Source of the DNA: Bacteroidales bacterium
GTDB lineage: Bacteria > Bacteroidota > Bacteroidia > Bacteroidales > VadinHA17
DNA: 64,000 bases
NCBI GenBank assembly: GCA_020201035.1
Contig: JAIVHO010000032.1
Location: 111,763 to 175,762, forward strand
Reading direction: 5' to 3'
In this document: positions 15,364 to 26,047 of the stretch, piece by piece
Numbering within the stretch: position 1 is the stretch's first letter
Layout: the number at the start of each line of letters is the position of its first letter
Program-made: the position numbers and the translations under genes
Notes under the pieces: model-generated
Told to the model about the DNA's origin: nothing
Databases searched by the model: none
The model's input: only the letters and a program-made list of their open reading frames with translations

Positions 15364-17259
15364 TCAGTCACTTTCTGGTCCCTTATTATCTTCCCTTTCC
15401 ACCTCTGCTTTTCCCTTTAGCAGGAGGGAACTGTACTTCAGCGACGGCGATTTAATAAATTCCCCGGCTCCGAGGCCTTCCCACATCATATCCACCTGTT
15501 CAATAGTCTCCGGGAGAGACACAACCACATTCGGCCATGCCCTTGGAAATCCGGAGCCTGTTTTCGCGGTAGCATCAACCATTGCCCTGCAGCCTGAAAT
15601 AAGAATATCCCTGGCAGGATCACAATTTGAAAGCAGCTGCCAGCTTACCGTAAATAGGTCGTTTGTATCAACTCCCTGATCAACAAGCAGAATCCAGACA
15701 AAATCTTCCGGAATTCCCAATCTTTGAACTTCCCCCATAATCACGGACGGATTATCTGCAGGAAGGATTAAAACTGTTCCTCCGGCTGTTTCAATCCGTC
15801 GTCCTTTTTCAAAATAACTGCCGACATCAATCCCTTTACCCTTTACATCTGTTCTCTCTGTTACCGCTTTTTCCCGGAGCATATATCCTCTACCCTTCTC
15901 CTCTTCCATTTTTACGGTTGCGTCAATTCCCATTTTCCCTCCGTATGAAAAAGCTGAAGCTGCATGATCAAGCACATCCAGGGGACCCCGGGTAATAAGG
16001 AGATCATCAGGAAGGAATACATTCAGGAGTACTCTCTCCACTATTCCATGATAATCTGTAAGCACCGCATCATCATCCACAACAATAATATACTTGCTGA
16101 ACATCATCTGACCTGCACCAAATAGAGCACTCATTACTTTCATTCCCTGCCCGGGATACTTCTTGTCTATCTTCACCAGTACCAGATTATGAGCCACTCC
16201 TGCCGGCGGCATATGCATACCTGTTATATCTGGTTGAATGGTCATCTTTATGGGGTGGAGGAAGAGGCGCTCCGTTGCCTTACCGATTACTGTATCCTCC
16301 ATTGGGGGTATTCCTACTATTGTGGCGGGGTATACTGCATTTTTACGGTGTGTAATGGCTGTCACGTGAAACGCCGGATACCAGTCGGCAAGTGAATAAT
16401 AACCCGTATGGTCCCCGAACGGACCTTCCCACACGGACTCTTCGGCCGGATCAACATAGCCTTCAATAACAATATCCGCATCTTCCGGTATCCAGAGATC
16501 ATTGGTAAGGGATTTTACCATTTTCACCCTTTTCCCTCTCAGAAAACCTGCCAGCAGGTACTCATCCATTCCCTCGGGCAAAGGAGCCGTTGCAGCATAG
16601 GTATAAACCGGATCTCCTCCCAGAGTTACCGTTACAGGCATCCGTTCACCACTCTCTGCCCATGCCCTGAAATGGTTGGCACCTGTTTTATGACGGTGCC
16701 AGTGCATACCGGTAAGATTACGGCCCATCACCTGCATACGGTACATTCCGGCATTCACCTCGCCGTTTTTGGGGTGACGTGTATGCACCACGGGCAGGGT
16801 AATAAACGGACCTCCGTCCCACGGCCAGCACCGGAGTACAGGAAGACGGGAAAGATCAGGGTTCTCCATTATCACCTCCTGACATCTTCCTTTTTTCGCC
16901 GACCTGCGGGGCGATATCCGGGCCATAGAGAGAAGTGCCGGGAGCATTTTAATTTTAGCGGCCAATCCTTTACCCGGCTGCCTTATCATATTAAAAAGCT
17001 GAGTCATCTCCCCGCCTGCATCATCCAGTCCGGTCCGGCCCATTGCCATAGCCATCCTTTTCTCCGAACCAAACATATTTATCAGCAACGAAAAGCCTGT
17101 TCCGTTATTTTCAAACAAAAGAGCCCTGCCTCCATTTTTAACAATACGATCTGTAATCTCCGTAATTACCAGAGATGGGTCGGCAAAGCTCTTAATCCTG
17201 AGCAGTTCACCCTCCTTTTCAAGTCGGCCCGCAAAGTCAGCCAATCCGTTATATGCCAT
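15364..17259 (-). CDS. UbiD-family prenylated-FMN decarboxylase
   Basis: 631 residues from ATG 17259 (MAYNGLADF). The open frame extends 109 codons further upstream, but that part is translated repeat and gap sequence, and two -7 motifs lie between, so the shorter start is chosen. Family signatures are the central GMYRMQVMGRNLTGMHWHRH block, FGDHTGYYSLADWYPAF, and the C-terminal ISGCRAMVDATAKTGSGFPR. UbiD enzymes decarboxylate aromatic or unsaturated acids with prenylated FMN made by UbiX. In Bacteroidota this long form is usually linked to menaquinone synthesis, but the substrate is not shown here and no ubiX is in the window. SpoIIE phosphatase follows 20 bp downstream. Confidence 0.85.
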   Translation of the reverse strand: MAYNGLADFAGRLEKEGELLRIKSFADPSLVITEITDRIVKNGGRALLFENNGTGFSLLINMFGSEKRMAMAMGRTGLDDAGGEMTQLFNMIRQPGKGLAAKIKMLPALLSMARISPRRSAKKGRCQEVIMENPDLSRLPVLRCWPWDGGPFITLPVVHTRHPKNGEVNAGMYRMQVMGRNLTGMHWHRHKTGANHFRAWAESGERMPVTVTLGGDPVYTYAATAPLPEGMDEYLLAGFLRGKRVKMVKSLTNDLWIPEDADIVIEGYVDPAEESVWEGPFGDHTGYYSLADWYPAFHVTAITHRKNAVYPATIVGIPPMEDTVIGKATERLFLHPIKMTIQPDITGMHMPPAGVAHNLVLVKIDKKYPGQGMKVMSALFGAGQMMFSKYIIVVDDDAVLTDYHGIVERVLLNVFLPDDLLITRGPLDVLDHAASAFSYGGKMGIDATVKMEEEKGRGYMLREKAVTERTDVKGKGIDVGSYFEKGRRIETAGGTVLILPADNPSVIMGEVQRLGIPEDFVWILLVDQGVDTNDLFTVSWQLLSNCDPARDILISGCRAMVDATAKTGSGFPRAWPNVVVSLPETIEQVDMMWEGLGAGEFIKSPSLKYSSLLLKGKAEVEREDNKGPESD

Positions 17260-17265
17260 ATTAAC

Positions 17266-17284
17266 CAAATATAAGTCAAATATA
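17266..17284 (-). promoter_or_regulatory. Two overlapping-class -7 elements before ubiD
   Basis: The minus strand has TATATTTG at 17266-17273 and again at 17277-17284, each matching TAnnTTTG, close to ATG 17259. Neither has a TTTG at the ideal distance. They support a start of transcription well inside the longer open frame. Confidence 0.4.
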
Positions 17285-17442
17285 CCCAATATGCTCAAAA
17301 GTAAACCGGGAAAAAAGATGAAAAGGCTTGCCGGCGGGTTAAGCCGTAAGCATTGAGACAGCGCACAACAGAGTGACTGCACCCGGAAAAAAGCCGAACA
17401 CTGTAAGGCTGTGAGCAGGATGGGCGGAGGAGGATAAACCGT

Positions 17443-17562
17443 GGAGATAAACGGGTGAGCCGGGAGATAAACGGGTGAGCCGGGAGATAAACGGGTGAGC
17501 CGGGAGATAAACGGGTGAGCCGGGAGATAAACGGGTGAGCCGGGAGATAAACGGGTGAGCTG
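17443..17562. repeat. 20-bp tandem array upstream of ubiD
   Basis: Six copies of GGAGATAAACGGGTGAGCCG abut exactly, the first five identical and the sixth ending in TG. With no stops in any minus frame, the array inflates the apparent N-terminus of ubiD. It lies upstream of the likely ubiD promoter. Confidence 0.95.
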
Positions 17563-18257
17563 GTATAAAACAAAAATGGGAATCAATCTTTACGATCAAT
17601 TCCCATTTCACTTCAGCAAACCGAAGTATGCTTTAGTGCCAGGTTACTGTTATTATGACTGGCTTCGGGGGACGAACCCTTCCTCTGCCCTTGCTTTCCG
17701 GTGTTACCTGTTACGGTATCACTTTCCGGCTGTCCCTTCGGATACCGAAGTATCCTTCCCGGACGCAGTCTCTTTACAGAGTCATCAACTAAAGAACGCT
17801 GGGCGGTTTCAGTGACTACCGGCTGGTTGGCGAACCTTCCGGCCGGACTGCGGCTCCTTTGGAGTCAGATCCGGAGACCTGAAAGAAACAGTTTCTGGCT
17901 CAATTAAGATTCTTCTTCTGTTTCACTCTTTCGGGAGCGGTCTTTTATCGCTCGCCTGGTATAAACAAATGTATATAAGAAAGGCTCCGGATGCAAATAA
18001 AAATCTTCGATTGTATTAACCCGGTTTGAACAGAAGTTATTAACAATTGTTAATAACTCACAAAAGTCCATTCTGATGCTGATATGATCAATTTTAAGGC
18101 ATCCCCCTAAAAGCAAAATCCGGGTTATCAACAATTGTCAATAATCCCGGATTAACAATATTATGCTTCCCGAATGCCAACCGACATATAAATTTGAATG
18201 CTGTCAGGGTCAGCCGGCGCCCAAAAAAGGCGGAAAACCTGTTTTATTGAAAGAACC
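17563..18257. other. Long gap between ubiD repeat and enolase, no gene recognised
   Basis: About 700 bp with no convincing gene. Short frames exist but have no recognisable protein features. The segment 17590-17930 has several GC-rich imperfect inverted repeats (for example around GCCGGACTGCGGC and ATCCGGAG) and a repeated ACCGAAGTAT. The 18030-18160 part is AT-rich and palindromic. RNase P RNA, tmRNA and SRP RNA signatures were looked for and not seen. Confidence 0.5.
18035..18058. repeat. 24-bp perfect palindrome with DnaA-box-like arms
   Basis: AGTTATTAACAA is followed immediately by its exact complement. A looser copy follows at 18117-18154, where CCGGGTTATCAACAATTG is mirrored by CAATAATCCCGG with two mismatches. 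TTATTAACA and TTATCAACA resemble the DnaA box TTATCCACA. The function is not known. Confidence 0.6.
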
Positions 18258-19538
<1,281 letters not shown>

Positions 19539-19576
19539 CTATCTTTTTTTATCTGTTAAACTAAACTGCAAGATAC

Positions 19577-19612
19577 GAAAAAAGGGACAATGTTTTTTGT
19601 TCATTATCCCTT
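19577..19612 (-). terminator. Rho-independent terminator after rplQ
   Basis: On the minus strand AAGGGATAATG (19612-19602), a 9-nt loop, CATTGTCCCTT (19592-19582), then TTTTT. The 11-bp stem has one G-T wobble. It closes the ribosomal protein cluster before eno. Confidence 0.75.
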
Positions 19613-19633
19613 TCCTTCAGCCCTGCGGCTATT

Positions 19634-20299
19634 TTATTCTGTTTTCTTTTCCTCTTTAGCAGAGTTATTGTCATCACCGGATGCTTCCGTCTCATCTTCT
19701 GCCTTCACCTCTGCAATTACATCAGGGGTCTCAACTTCTGCTGCCTCCGGTGCTACTTCATCCACACCTTCAGCGTCAGTTGCTACAACCTCAGCTTCAG
19801 ATGCAATCTCATCAACGTCAGCTACAACCTCTGAAGCAGGAGCTGCTGCAACCGCTTTTTCAGCGGCATCCTCTTTTTTCTTACCGCCTCTTCTTCTGCG
19901 TGTGCTCTTGCTCTTTGCTCCTGTATCGGGAAGCATATTCTCGTTATAGTCAACAAGCTCAATAATGCACATATCAGCATTATCTCCCAGGCGGTTTCCT
20001 GTTTTAAGTATCCTGGTATAACCTCCCGGCCTCTCAGCCACTTTGGGTGAGATCTCCCTGAAGAGCTCGCTTACTGCATATTTGTTTCTGAGGTAGCCGA
20101 ACACCACTCGTCTTGAGTGTGTATTATCCTCCTTGGATTTTGTGATCAGCGGCTCCACATATGATCTCAGCTCTTTGGCTTTGGCAGTTGTAGTTGCAAT
20201 TCTCTTGTGCATTATCAGCGATGTGGCCATATTTGACAACATTGCCTTTCTGTGTGAACTGGTCCGTCCCAGATGGTTAAATCCTTTCTTATGTCGCAT
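19634..20299 (-). CDS. rplQ: Ribosomal protein L17 with acidic C-terminal extension
   Basis: 221 residues. Residues 1-115 or so are canonical L17 ([20 protein letters not shown], then [24 protein letters not shown]), which binds 23S rRNA near the tunnel exit. After a basic [11 protein letters not shown] link at about 133, the last 80 residues are Ala, Glu, Val and Asp only, with repeated VxxEAExxxTDAEG-like patterns and no aromatic residues. This tail is longer than in most L17 proteins and probably disordered. It is the last gene of the alpha operon, directly after rpoA. Confidence 0.97.
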   Translation of the reverse strand: MRHKKGFNHLGRTSSHRKAMLSNMATSLIMHKRIATTTAKAKELRSYVEPLITKSKEDNTHSRRVVFGYLRNKYAVSELFREISPKVAERPGGYTRILKTGNRLGDNADMCIIELVDYNENMLPDTGAKSKSTRRRRGGKKKEDAAEKAVAAAPASEVVADVDEIASEAEVVATDAEGVDEVAPEAAEVETPDVIAEVKAEDETEASGDDNNSAKEEKKTE

Positions 20300-20324
20300 A
20301 TCTTTATCCTTAACCTGTTAGCAA

Positions 20325-21317
20325 TTATTCTTTATCCAGCTTATATCTGGTAACATCCATACCGAATGATAGGCTCATTGAATCGAGCAGCTCATCCAGT
20401 TCTGTAAGTGATTTCTTACCGAAGTTCCTGAATTTAAGAAGATCATTCTTGTTAAATTTCACCAGGTCGCCCAGACTGTCAACTTCTGCTGCTTTAAGGC
20501 AGTTAAGTGCCCTTACTGAGAGGTCAAGATCAACAAGCTTGGTTTTAAGGAGTTGTCTCATATGGAGTACCTCCTCATCAAACTCCTCGTTTGCCAGTTT
20601 GTCGTCTGAGTCGATGGTTATCTTATCGTCGGAAAACAGCATAAAGTGGTAGATCAGTATTTTTGCTGCCTCCTTGAGTGCCTCCTTCGGATGAATTGAT
20701 CCGTCAGTGGTTATCTCAAGAACCAGTTTCTCATAGTCCGTCTTCTGCTCAACGCGGAAGTTCTCAACATCATATTTCACATTCCTGATAGGAGTGAAAA
20801 TTGAATCCATTGCGATAAGACCGAATTCTGCCTCTACCGGCTGATTCTCTTCAGCAGGTACATAGCCCCTGCCCTTATTGATAGTCAGCTCCATCTGCAG
20901 TTTCACATCAGCTTCCATATTACAGATTACATGATCTGTATTCAGAACCTCAAAGCTGCTGAGATAGTTGTTAAGATCTCCGGCTTTAAGCTGATCCTGA
21001 CCTGAGATTGTGATAATGATTTTTTCATTATCAATCCCTTCTGTAAGATGTTTAAACCTTACCTGCTTCAGGCTCAGGATAATATCGGTAACATCTTCGG
21101 AGACACCTGTGATGGTTGAGAATTCATGATCCACACCCTCAAGCTTAACCGTTGTAATTGCGTATCCTTCAAGGGATGACAGAAGTATCCTGCGCAGAGC
21201 ATTACCCACGGTAATACCGTATCCGGGTTCGAGTGGACGGAATTCAAACTTGCCATAATGATTGTCCGCTTCAACCATTATCACTTTGTCGGGCTTCTGG
21301 AATGCTAAAATAGCCAT
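20325..21317 (-). CDS. rpoA: RNA polymerase alpha subunit
   Basis: 330 residues. The N-terminal domain (about 1-235) forms the dimer on which polymerase assembles: [23 protein letters not shown] and the [10 protein letters not shown] segment are diagnostic. A linker leads to the C-terminal domain (about 250-320; [40 protein letters not shown], given here as its known pattern of two helix-hairpin-helix units), which binds UP elements and activators. It lies between rpsD and rplQ as in the classical alpha operon. Confidence 0.99.
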   Translation of the reverse strand: MAILAFQKPDKVIMVEADNHYGKFEFRPLEPGYGITVGNALRRILLSSLEGYAITTVKLEGVDHEFSTITGVSEDVTDIILSLKQVRFKHLTEGIDNEKIIITISGQDQLKAGDLNNYLSSFEVLNTDHVICNMEADVKLQMELTINKGRGYVPAEENQPVEAEFGLIAMDSIFTPIRNVKYDVENFRVEQKTDYEKLVLEITTDGSIHPKEALKEAAKILIYHFMLFSDDKITIDSDDKLANEEFDEEVLHMRQLLKTKLVDLDLSVRALNCLKAAEVDSLGDLVKFNKNDLLKFRNFGKKSLTELDELLDSMSLSFGMDVTRYKLDKE

Positions 21318-21335
21318 ATAAATTATCTTAATATT

Positions 21336-21944
21336 TTACTTTGAATACAATTCAACAATAAACTGCTCCTTGATATTTTCAGGGATATCAGCACGTTCAG
21401 GTGTATTGATGAATTTTCCTACCATCTGAGTCTCATCCCACTCCAGCCATGATGAGCTCATGTATCTTTTTGAAGCAAGTGAATCAACCACCACCTCAAG
21501 TGATTTTGACTTTTCGCGTACACCAACCACATCACCGGGCTTAACATGGCTTGAGGGGATATTAACCACCTCACCGTTAACCGTTATATGCCTGTGTGTA
21601 ACCAGCTGGCGGGCTGCCGATCTTGTTGGAGCAATACCGAGACGGTACACAACATTGTCGAGACGTGCCTCAAGCAATTGCAGAAGCACCTCACCGGTAA
21701 CGCCCTTGCTTCTTGAAGCTTTTTCAAAAAGGTTACGGAACTGCTTCTCAAGCACACCGTATGTATACTTGGCCTTCTGCTTCTCTTTCAGCTGAATGCC
21801 ATATTCAGAGGTCTTCTTCCTTCTCTTGGTGGTGCCATGCATTCCCGGAGGATAATTTTTCCTTTCCAGGTGCTTATCGGTACCGAAGATGGGTTCCCCG
21901 AACTTACGGGCTATTTTCGATTTTGGTCCTCTATATCTTGCCAT
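21336..21944 (-). CDS. rpsD: Ribosomal protein S4
   Basis: 202 residues. A primary 16S binder that starts assembly of the 30S body and helps unwind mRNA at the entry site. The N-terminus ([20 protein letters not shown]) lacks the Cys cluster of the zinc form, so this is the zinc-free type. The S4 RNA-binding domain lies at about 92-155 ([24 protein letters not shown]). S4 often represses the alpha operon by binding its leader, but no such site was identified here. Confidence 0.98.
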   Translation of the reverse strand: MARYRGPKSKIARKFGEPIFGTDKHLERKNYPPGMHGTTKRRKKTSEYGIQLKEKQKAKYTYGVLEKQFRNLFEKASRSKGVTGEVLLQLLEARLDNVVYRLGIAPTRSAARQLVTHRHITVNGEVVNIPSSHVKPGDVVGVREKSKSLEVVVDSLASKRYMSSSWLEWDETQMVGKFINTPERADIPENIKEQFIVELYSK

Positions 21945-21984
21945 TGTGATACAATCATTTATTAATTCCGAAATATCTTGCTGG

Positions 21985-22374
21985 TTATACTCTTCTCCTG
22001 TTGGGCGGACGGCAGCCGTTATGAGGCATTGGTGTTACATCAACAATCTCAGTAACTTCTATTCCATTGTTATGAATGGAACGGATAGCCGATTCACGGC
22101 CTGATCCGGGTCCCTTTACATAAACCTTTACCTTCCTCAGTCCCAGATCAAAGGCTGCTTTGGCGCAGTTCTCTGCGGCAGTCTGGGCAGCATAGGGAGT
22201 ATTCTTCTTTGAGCCCCTAAAACCCATTTTTCCTGCTGAAGCCCAGGAGATAACCTGACCGGCATTATTGGTAAGAGAGATAATAATATTGTTAAAGGAT
22301 GAATGGACATGGGCCTGACCCACCGGTTCAACCTTGACCACTCTCTTCTTGGATGATCCTGATTTCTTTGCCAT
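21985..22374 (-). CDS. rpsK: Ribosomal protein S11
   Basis: 129 residues. Part of the 30S platform near the E-site. Recognised by [18 protein letters not shown], the [19 protein letters not shown] segment, and the conserved end [18 protein letters not shown]. It is 7 bp after rpsM and 40 bp before rpsD on the minus strand. Confidence 0.98.
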   Translation of the reverse strand: MAKKSGSSKKRVVKVEPVGQAHVHSSFNNIIISLTNNAGQVISWASAGKMGFRGSKKNTPYAAQTAAENCAKAAFDLGLRKVKVYVKGPGSGRESAIRSIHNNGIEVTEIVDVTPMPHNGCRPPNRRRV

Positions 22375-22381
22375 GTTCTAA

Positions 22382-22759
22382 TTATTTGGTAGCTTTTTTC
22401 TTGTTAGCAACGGTTTTCTTTCTTCCTTTTCTGGTACGGGCATTATTTTTGGTGCTCTGTCCGCGTACCGGCAAACCGATTCTGTGACGTATACCACGGT
22501 AACAACCTATATCCATCAACCGCTTGATATTGAGCTGCACTTCAGAGCGCAGTTCACCCTCAAGCTTATAATTCTCACTCAGCACCTTACGGATACTGTT
22601 GATATCATCATCGTTCCAATCCTTTACCTTGGTGTTAAAATCAACATTTGCGGTTTCAAGTACCTTCTGTGCAGTACTTCTTCCAACACCGTAAATGTAA
22701 GTAAGGGCTATCTCCCCTCTTTTATTCTTTGGTAAGTCAACACCGACTATTCGTGCCAT
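22382..22759 (-). CDS. rpsM: Ribosomal protein S13
   Basis: 125 residues. A 30S head protein that contacts the P-site tRNA with its basic tail and bridges to L5. The N-terminal [25 protein letters not shown] and the C-terminal [17 protein letters not shown] are typical. The very end ([10 protein letters not shown]) is a lysine-rich tail. Confidence 0.98.
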   Translation of the reverse strand: MARIVGVDLPKNKRGEIALTYIYGVGRSTAQKVLETANVDFNTKVKDWNDDDINSIRKVLSENYKLEGELRSEVQLNIKRLMDIGCYRGIRHRIGLPVRGQSTKNNARTRKGRKKTVANKKKATK

Positions 22760-22795
22760 AACCTTTTTTTAAAATTGAGTGCAAATTTACGTAAA

Positions 22796-22912
22796 TTATC
22801 CCTGTCTCTGTTTGAACTTGGGATTTTTCTTGTTTATAACATACAAGCGACCTTTCCTCTTGACTATTTTACAATCGGCGCTGCGCTTTTTTACAGATGC
22901 TCTTACTTTCAT
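22796..22912 (-). CDS. rpmJ: Ribosomal protein L36, zinc-free form
   Basis: 38 residues from ATG 22912, too short for most ORF cut-offs. The sequence begins [20 protein letters not shown] and ends NPKFKQRQG. Canonical L36 binds zinc with three Cys and one His; only one Cys (residue 14) remains here, so zinc binding is lost. It contacts 23S rRNA under the L7/L12 stalk. Its place between infA and rpsM is the conserved order. Confidence 0.95.
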   Translation of the reverse strand: MKVRASVKKRSADCKIVKRKGRLYVINKKNPKFKQRQG

Positions 22913-23024
22913 CTCAGTAATTTTTTATTTCAGTTTTAACTGATGTCCCTTCCGTTCAATCCCTGAAGCCGTCACCTTATGGTGTGCTGCGTTTTTTGCC
23001 CGGATGTTTCATCCTTCAGTATCT

Positions 23025-23243
23025 CTATTTATATCTGAATGTAATTCTTCCTTTTGTCAGATCATACGGAGACATCTCCACCTTCACCCTGTCGCCCGGA
23101 AGAATCTTTATATAGTTCATCCTCATCTTTCCGGATATATGAGCTGTAATCACATGGCCATTTTCAAGTTCAACCCTGAACATAGCGTTTGATAGTGCCT
23201 CGATAATAGTGCCATCCTGTTCAATCGATGATTGTTTTGCCAT
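23025..23243 (-). CDS. infA: Translation initiation factor IF-1
   Basis: 72 residues, the standard length, forming a single S1-like OB fold ([49 protein letters not shown] pattern across residues 24-72). IF-1 occupies the 30S A-site during initiation. It starts 4 bp after map, and a 112-bp gap without a recognised element separates it from rpmJ. Confidence 0.98.
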   Translation of the reverse strand: MAKQSSIEQDGTIIEALSNAMFRVELENGHVITAHISGKMRMNYIKILPGDRVKVEMSPYDLTKGRITFRYK

Positions 23244-23247
23244 ACGT

Positions 23248-24027
23248 CTAACTCCTTTTTAAAACTTCATCAATATAATCAAAAGTTGTCAGCACATCCG
23301 GTCCGTCCGGCCCCACGGCCACAGCATATTCAAAATGTGCTGACGGTTTACCATCTGCCGTTCTTATTGTCCATCCATCCTTCATCTGGTTCACGTTACG
23401 GGTTCCCATATTGATCATCGGCTCAATACAAATCACCAGGCCCTGTTTAATCTTTGTTCCCCTTCCGCGTCTTCCGTAGTTAGGTACCTCCGGGGCCTCG
23501 TGCAGCCGCCTGCCCAATCCGTGACCAACAAGTTCCCTCACCACCGTATAACCTCCGCTTTCGGCATGTGACTGAACCGCGTATGAGATATCGCCGATCC
23601 TTTTACCGGCGAGAGCCTGTTCCACTCCTTTTTCAAGCGATGAGCGGGTAAAATCAAGCAGCCGCCATTTTTCACCGCTGATCTCTCCAACCGCAAATGT
23701 AAAGGCGCTGTCACCATAAAACCCGTTAAGCACCACACCGCAGTCTATTGAAACAATATCTCCCTCCTTCAGTGTATACTCAGAAGGAATTCCATGAACC
23801 ACCTCATCATTAACAGATGTACAGAGGGTATTGGGAAAGCCATTATATCCCTTAAAACCCGGAACTGCTCCATTATCCCTGATATACTCTTCTGCCAGGT
23901 TGTCCAGGTCAAGAGTGGTTATCCCGGGTTTAATGATGCGTGCAAGTTCTGCAAGTGTTTTGGACACCAGCTGGTTACTTGACCGCAGCAGTTCAATTTC
24001 TGCCTCTGTCTTCAGATGCAACATCAA
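23248..24027 (-). CDS. map: Methionine aminopeptidase, type I
   Basis: 259 residues; the start may be either of two adjacent ATG codons. Removes the initiator methionine from new proteins. The five metal ligands are in place: two Asp in [17 protein letters not shown], His in [13 protein letters not shown], Glu in [10 protein letters not shown] and Glu in HFEYAVAVG. It has no N-terminal zinc finger extension. It lies between secY (12 bp upstream) and infA, the usual Bacteroidota order without adk. Confidence 0.97.
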   Translation of the reverse strand: MMLHLKTEAEIELLRSSNQLVSKTLAELARIIKPGITTLDLDNLAEEYIRDNGAVPGFKGYNGFPNTLCTSVNDEVVHGIPSEYTLKEGDIVSIDCGVVLNGFYGDSAFTFAVGEISGEKWRLLDFTRSSLEKGVEQALAGKRIGDISYAVQSHAESGGYTVVRELVGHGLGRRLHEAPEVPNYGRRGRGTKIKQGLVICIEPMINMGTRNVNQMKDGWTIRTADGKPSAHFEYAVAVGPDGPDVLTTFDYIDEVLKRS

Positions 24028-24039
24028 AGAACGTTTACT

Positions 24040-25374
24040 CTACATTGCCGATACCGAACCGGCACGACCTTTTATACGGCCACTCTTCATAAGACCGTCA
24101 TAATGACGCATAAGAAGGTGACTCTCAATCTGCTGGAGGGTATCAAGCACCACTCCTACAAGGATCAGCAGTGATGTTCCGCCATAAAACTGCGCAAACA
24201 CATCACTCACTCCGAAATTTACCGCAATTGCGGGTAATATTGCTATGGCAGCCAGAAACATAGATCCCGGAAGTGTTATTCTTGACATTATAGTATCAAG
24301 GAATTCCACTGTTTTACGACCCGGCTTAACACCCGGTATAAAACCTCCGTTTTTCTTCATATCCTCGGCCATTTGAACCGGATTAATGGTAATCGCGGTA
24401 TAGAAATAGGTAAAGGCGATAATCAGCAGGGCTGTTATCATACTGTACCAGAATCCGTACATATTTGTAAAGGCTGCCGCGAAGCCTGACATTGATTCAC
24501 CCGAGCCGTAATTAACCAGAATAATAGGCAGCATCATTATTGCCTGTGCAAAAATGATAGGCATAACACCGGCAGCATTAACCTTAAGAGGTATATACTG
24601 TCTTACACCACCATACTGTTTGTTTCCGACAATTCTGCGTGCATACTGGACAGGTATTCTTCGTGTCCCCTGGACCAGCAGTATAGTAACAAGCACAACA
24701 GCCGCAAAGATCACCAGTTCAAGAAGAAGTGCAACCAATCCGCCCTGACCGTTAACCCTGGTTCCCCACTCGAAGATAAATGCCTGTGGCAGTCGCGCAA
24801 TAATACCAATCATTATTATAAGTGAAATACCATTCCCGATACCCTTATCGGTAATCCTCTCACCAAGCCACATTACGAACATTGTACCGGCGGTGAGAAT
24901 TATCACTGAAGAGACCTTAAAGAATGTACCTCCAAGAATAAAGGCACTGGCAGGAAGTGTATTTGTAAGGTTAACAAGGTAGCTGGGGCCCTGCAGAAGC
25001 AGGATAGCCACTGTAAGATACCTGGTATACTGATTCATCTTGCGTCTGCCGCTCTCTCCTTCACGCTGAAGCTTCTGGAAATGGGGGAATACTATCCCCA
25101 ACAGCTGAATAACGATAGATGCTGATATATAAGGCATAATTCCCAGTGCGAAGATAGATGCCTGGGAGAATGCTCCGCCGGAGAACATATCAAGAAGACC
25201 CATGATACCCTGTGATGTCTGCTCTTTAAGCAACTGCAGCTGGTTAGGATCAATTCCTGGCAGGGTAACGAAAGCACCCAGGCGATAGAGCATTATTATA
25301 CCGAGGGTATAGAGTATTCTTTGCCTGAGATCTTCGATCCTGAATATGTTCTTTAAAGTCTGGATTAACCTCAT
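24040..25374 (-). CDS. secY: Protein translocase subunit SecY
   Basis: 444 residues with ten predicted membrane segments. It forms the pore of the Sec translocon in the inner membrane. Diagnostic parts are the plug region after LPGIDPNQ, ALGIMPYISASIVIQLL, the cytoplasmic loop GTRRIPVQYARRIVG that contacts the ribosome or SecA, and NGGFIPGVKPG. It abuts rplO by 1 bp. Confidence 0.99.
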   Translation of the reverse strand: MRLIQTLKNIFRIEDLRQRILYTLGIIMLYRLGAFVTLPGIDPNQLQLLKEQTSQGIMGLLDMFSGGAFSQASIFALGIMPYISASIVIQLLGIVFPHFQKLQREGESGRRKMNQYTRYLTVAILLLQGPSYLVNLTNTLPASAFILGGTFFKVSSVIILTAGTMFVMWLGERITDKGIGNGISLIIMIGIIARLPQAFIFEWGTRVNGQGGLVALLLELVIFAAVVLVTILLVQGTRRIPVQYARRIVGNKQYGGVRQYIPLKVNAAGVMPIIFAQAIMMLPIILVNYGSGESMSGFAAAFTNMYGFWYSMITALLIIAFTYFYTAITINPVQMAEDMKKNGGFIPGVKPGRKTVEFLDTIMSRITLPGSMFLAAIAILPAIAVNFGVSDVFAQFYGGTSLLILVGVVLDTLQQIESHLLMRHYDGLMKSGRIKGRAGSVSAM

Positions 25375-25375
25375 A

Positions 25376-25825
25376 TCAGTCTATTTTAACTACGGTTCCT
25401 TCTTTAGCTTCTATTGCCTCCTGCGCTGATTTTGAAAAGGCATGGGCATGAACTTCCATCTTTGCCTCCAGGTTGCCTTTACCCAGGATTTTCACTCTTG
25501 CATTTTTTGAAACCAGTCCGGCCTCATTCAGAAAATCGGGATTGATAACGGAGACATTATATTTCTCCGCAAGTCCCTGCAGGGTGCTTATATTAATTCC
25601 TTTATACTCTACCCTGTTAATATTTTTAAAACCATATTTGGGTACACGTCTCTGCAGCGGCATCTGGCCTCCCTCAAAACCAATCTTTTTGGAGTATCCG
25701 GATCTTGATTTGGCACCTTTGTGGCCTCTTGTGGAGGTACCACCCCTGCCTGACCCTTCACCGCGACCGATTCGTTTCTCCTTTTTGGTAGATCCTTCGG
25801 CTGGTTTTAAATTACTTAAGTCCAT
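25376..25825 (-). CDS. rplO: Ribosomal protein L15
   Basis: 149 residues. A late-assembly 23S protein. The glycine- and basic-rich N-terminus (RIGRGEGSGRGGTSTRGHKG) threads into rRNA, followed by GFEGGQMPLQRRVPKYGF and a C-terminal globular part with VKILGKGNLEAKMEVHAHAF. Confidence 0.98.
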   Translation of the reverse strand: MDLSNLKPAEGSTKKEKRIGRGEGSGRGGTSTRGHKGAKSRSGYSKKIGFEGGQMPLQRRVPKYGFKNINRVEYKGINISTLQGLAEKYNVSVINPDFLNEAGLVSKNARVKILGKGNLEAKMEVHAHAFSKSAQEAIEAKEGTVVKID

Positions 25826-25852
25826 ATCTTTAAAAAAAATAGATTTATACCT

Positions 25853-26032
25853 TTAAATTTCCTCAACCCTGACAAGATGGCTTACTGCATCAACCATTCC
25901 AAGAATCTGGGGGGTTGCTTCATGCTCCACCGTCTGGTTCATCTTTTTCAGGCCCAGTGCAGCAAGAGTCCTTTTCTGTCTTTCGGGTCTTCCAATCCTG
26001 CTTCTAACCTGTGTTACACGTATTTTTGCCAT
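25853..26032 (-). CDS. rpmD: Ribosomal protein L30
   Basis: 59 residues from ATG 26032, found by reading the gap between rplO and rpsE. The sequence begins MAKIRVTQVRSRIGRPERQK and continues RTLAALGLKKMNQTVEHEAT, the small ferredoxin-like fold of bacterial L30. The position between S5 and L15 is the conserved spc order. Confidence 0.95.
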   Translation of the reverse strand: MAKIRVTQVRSRIGRPERQKRTLAALGLKKMNQTVEHEATPQILGMVDAVSHLVRVEEI

Positions 26033-26047
26033 ATTTTCCTTTTATTT

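Noticed and set aside
17260..17586. N-terminal extension of the UbiD open frame (109 codons)
   Set aside because: It is the translation of the 20-bp array and flanking gap, and likely promoter elements lie between it and ATG 17259.
17555..18134. Short open frames between the ubiD array and enolase
   Set aside because: No start signal, signal peptide or domain pattern; composition fits non-coding sequence.
17563..18257. RNase P RNA, tmRNA or SRP RNA gene
   Set aside because: The conserved core segments of these RNAs were not found on either strand.
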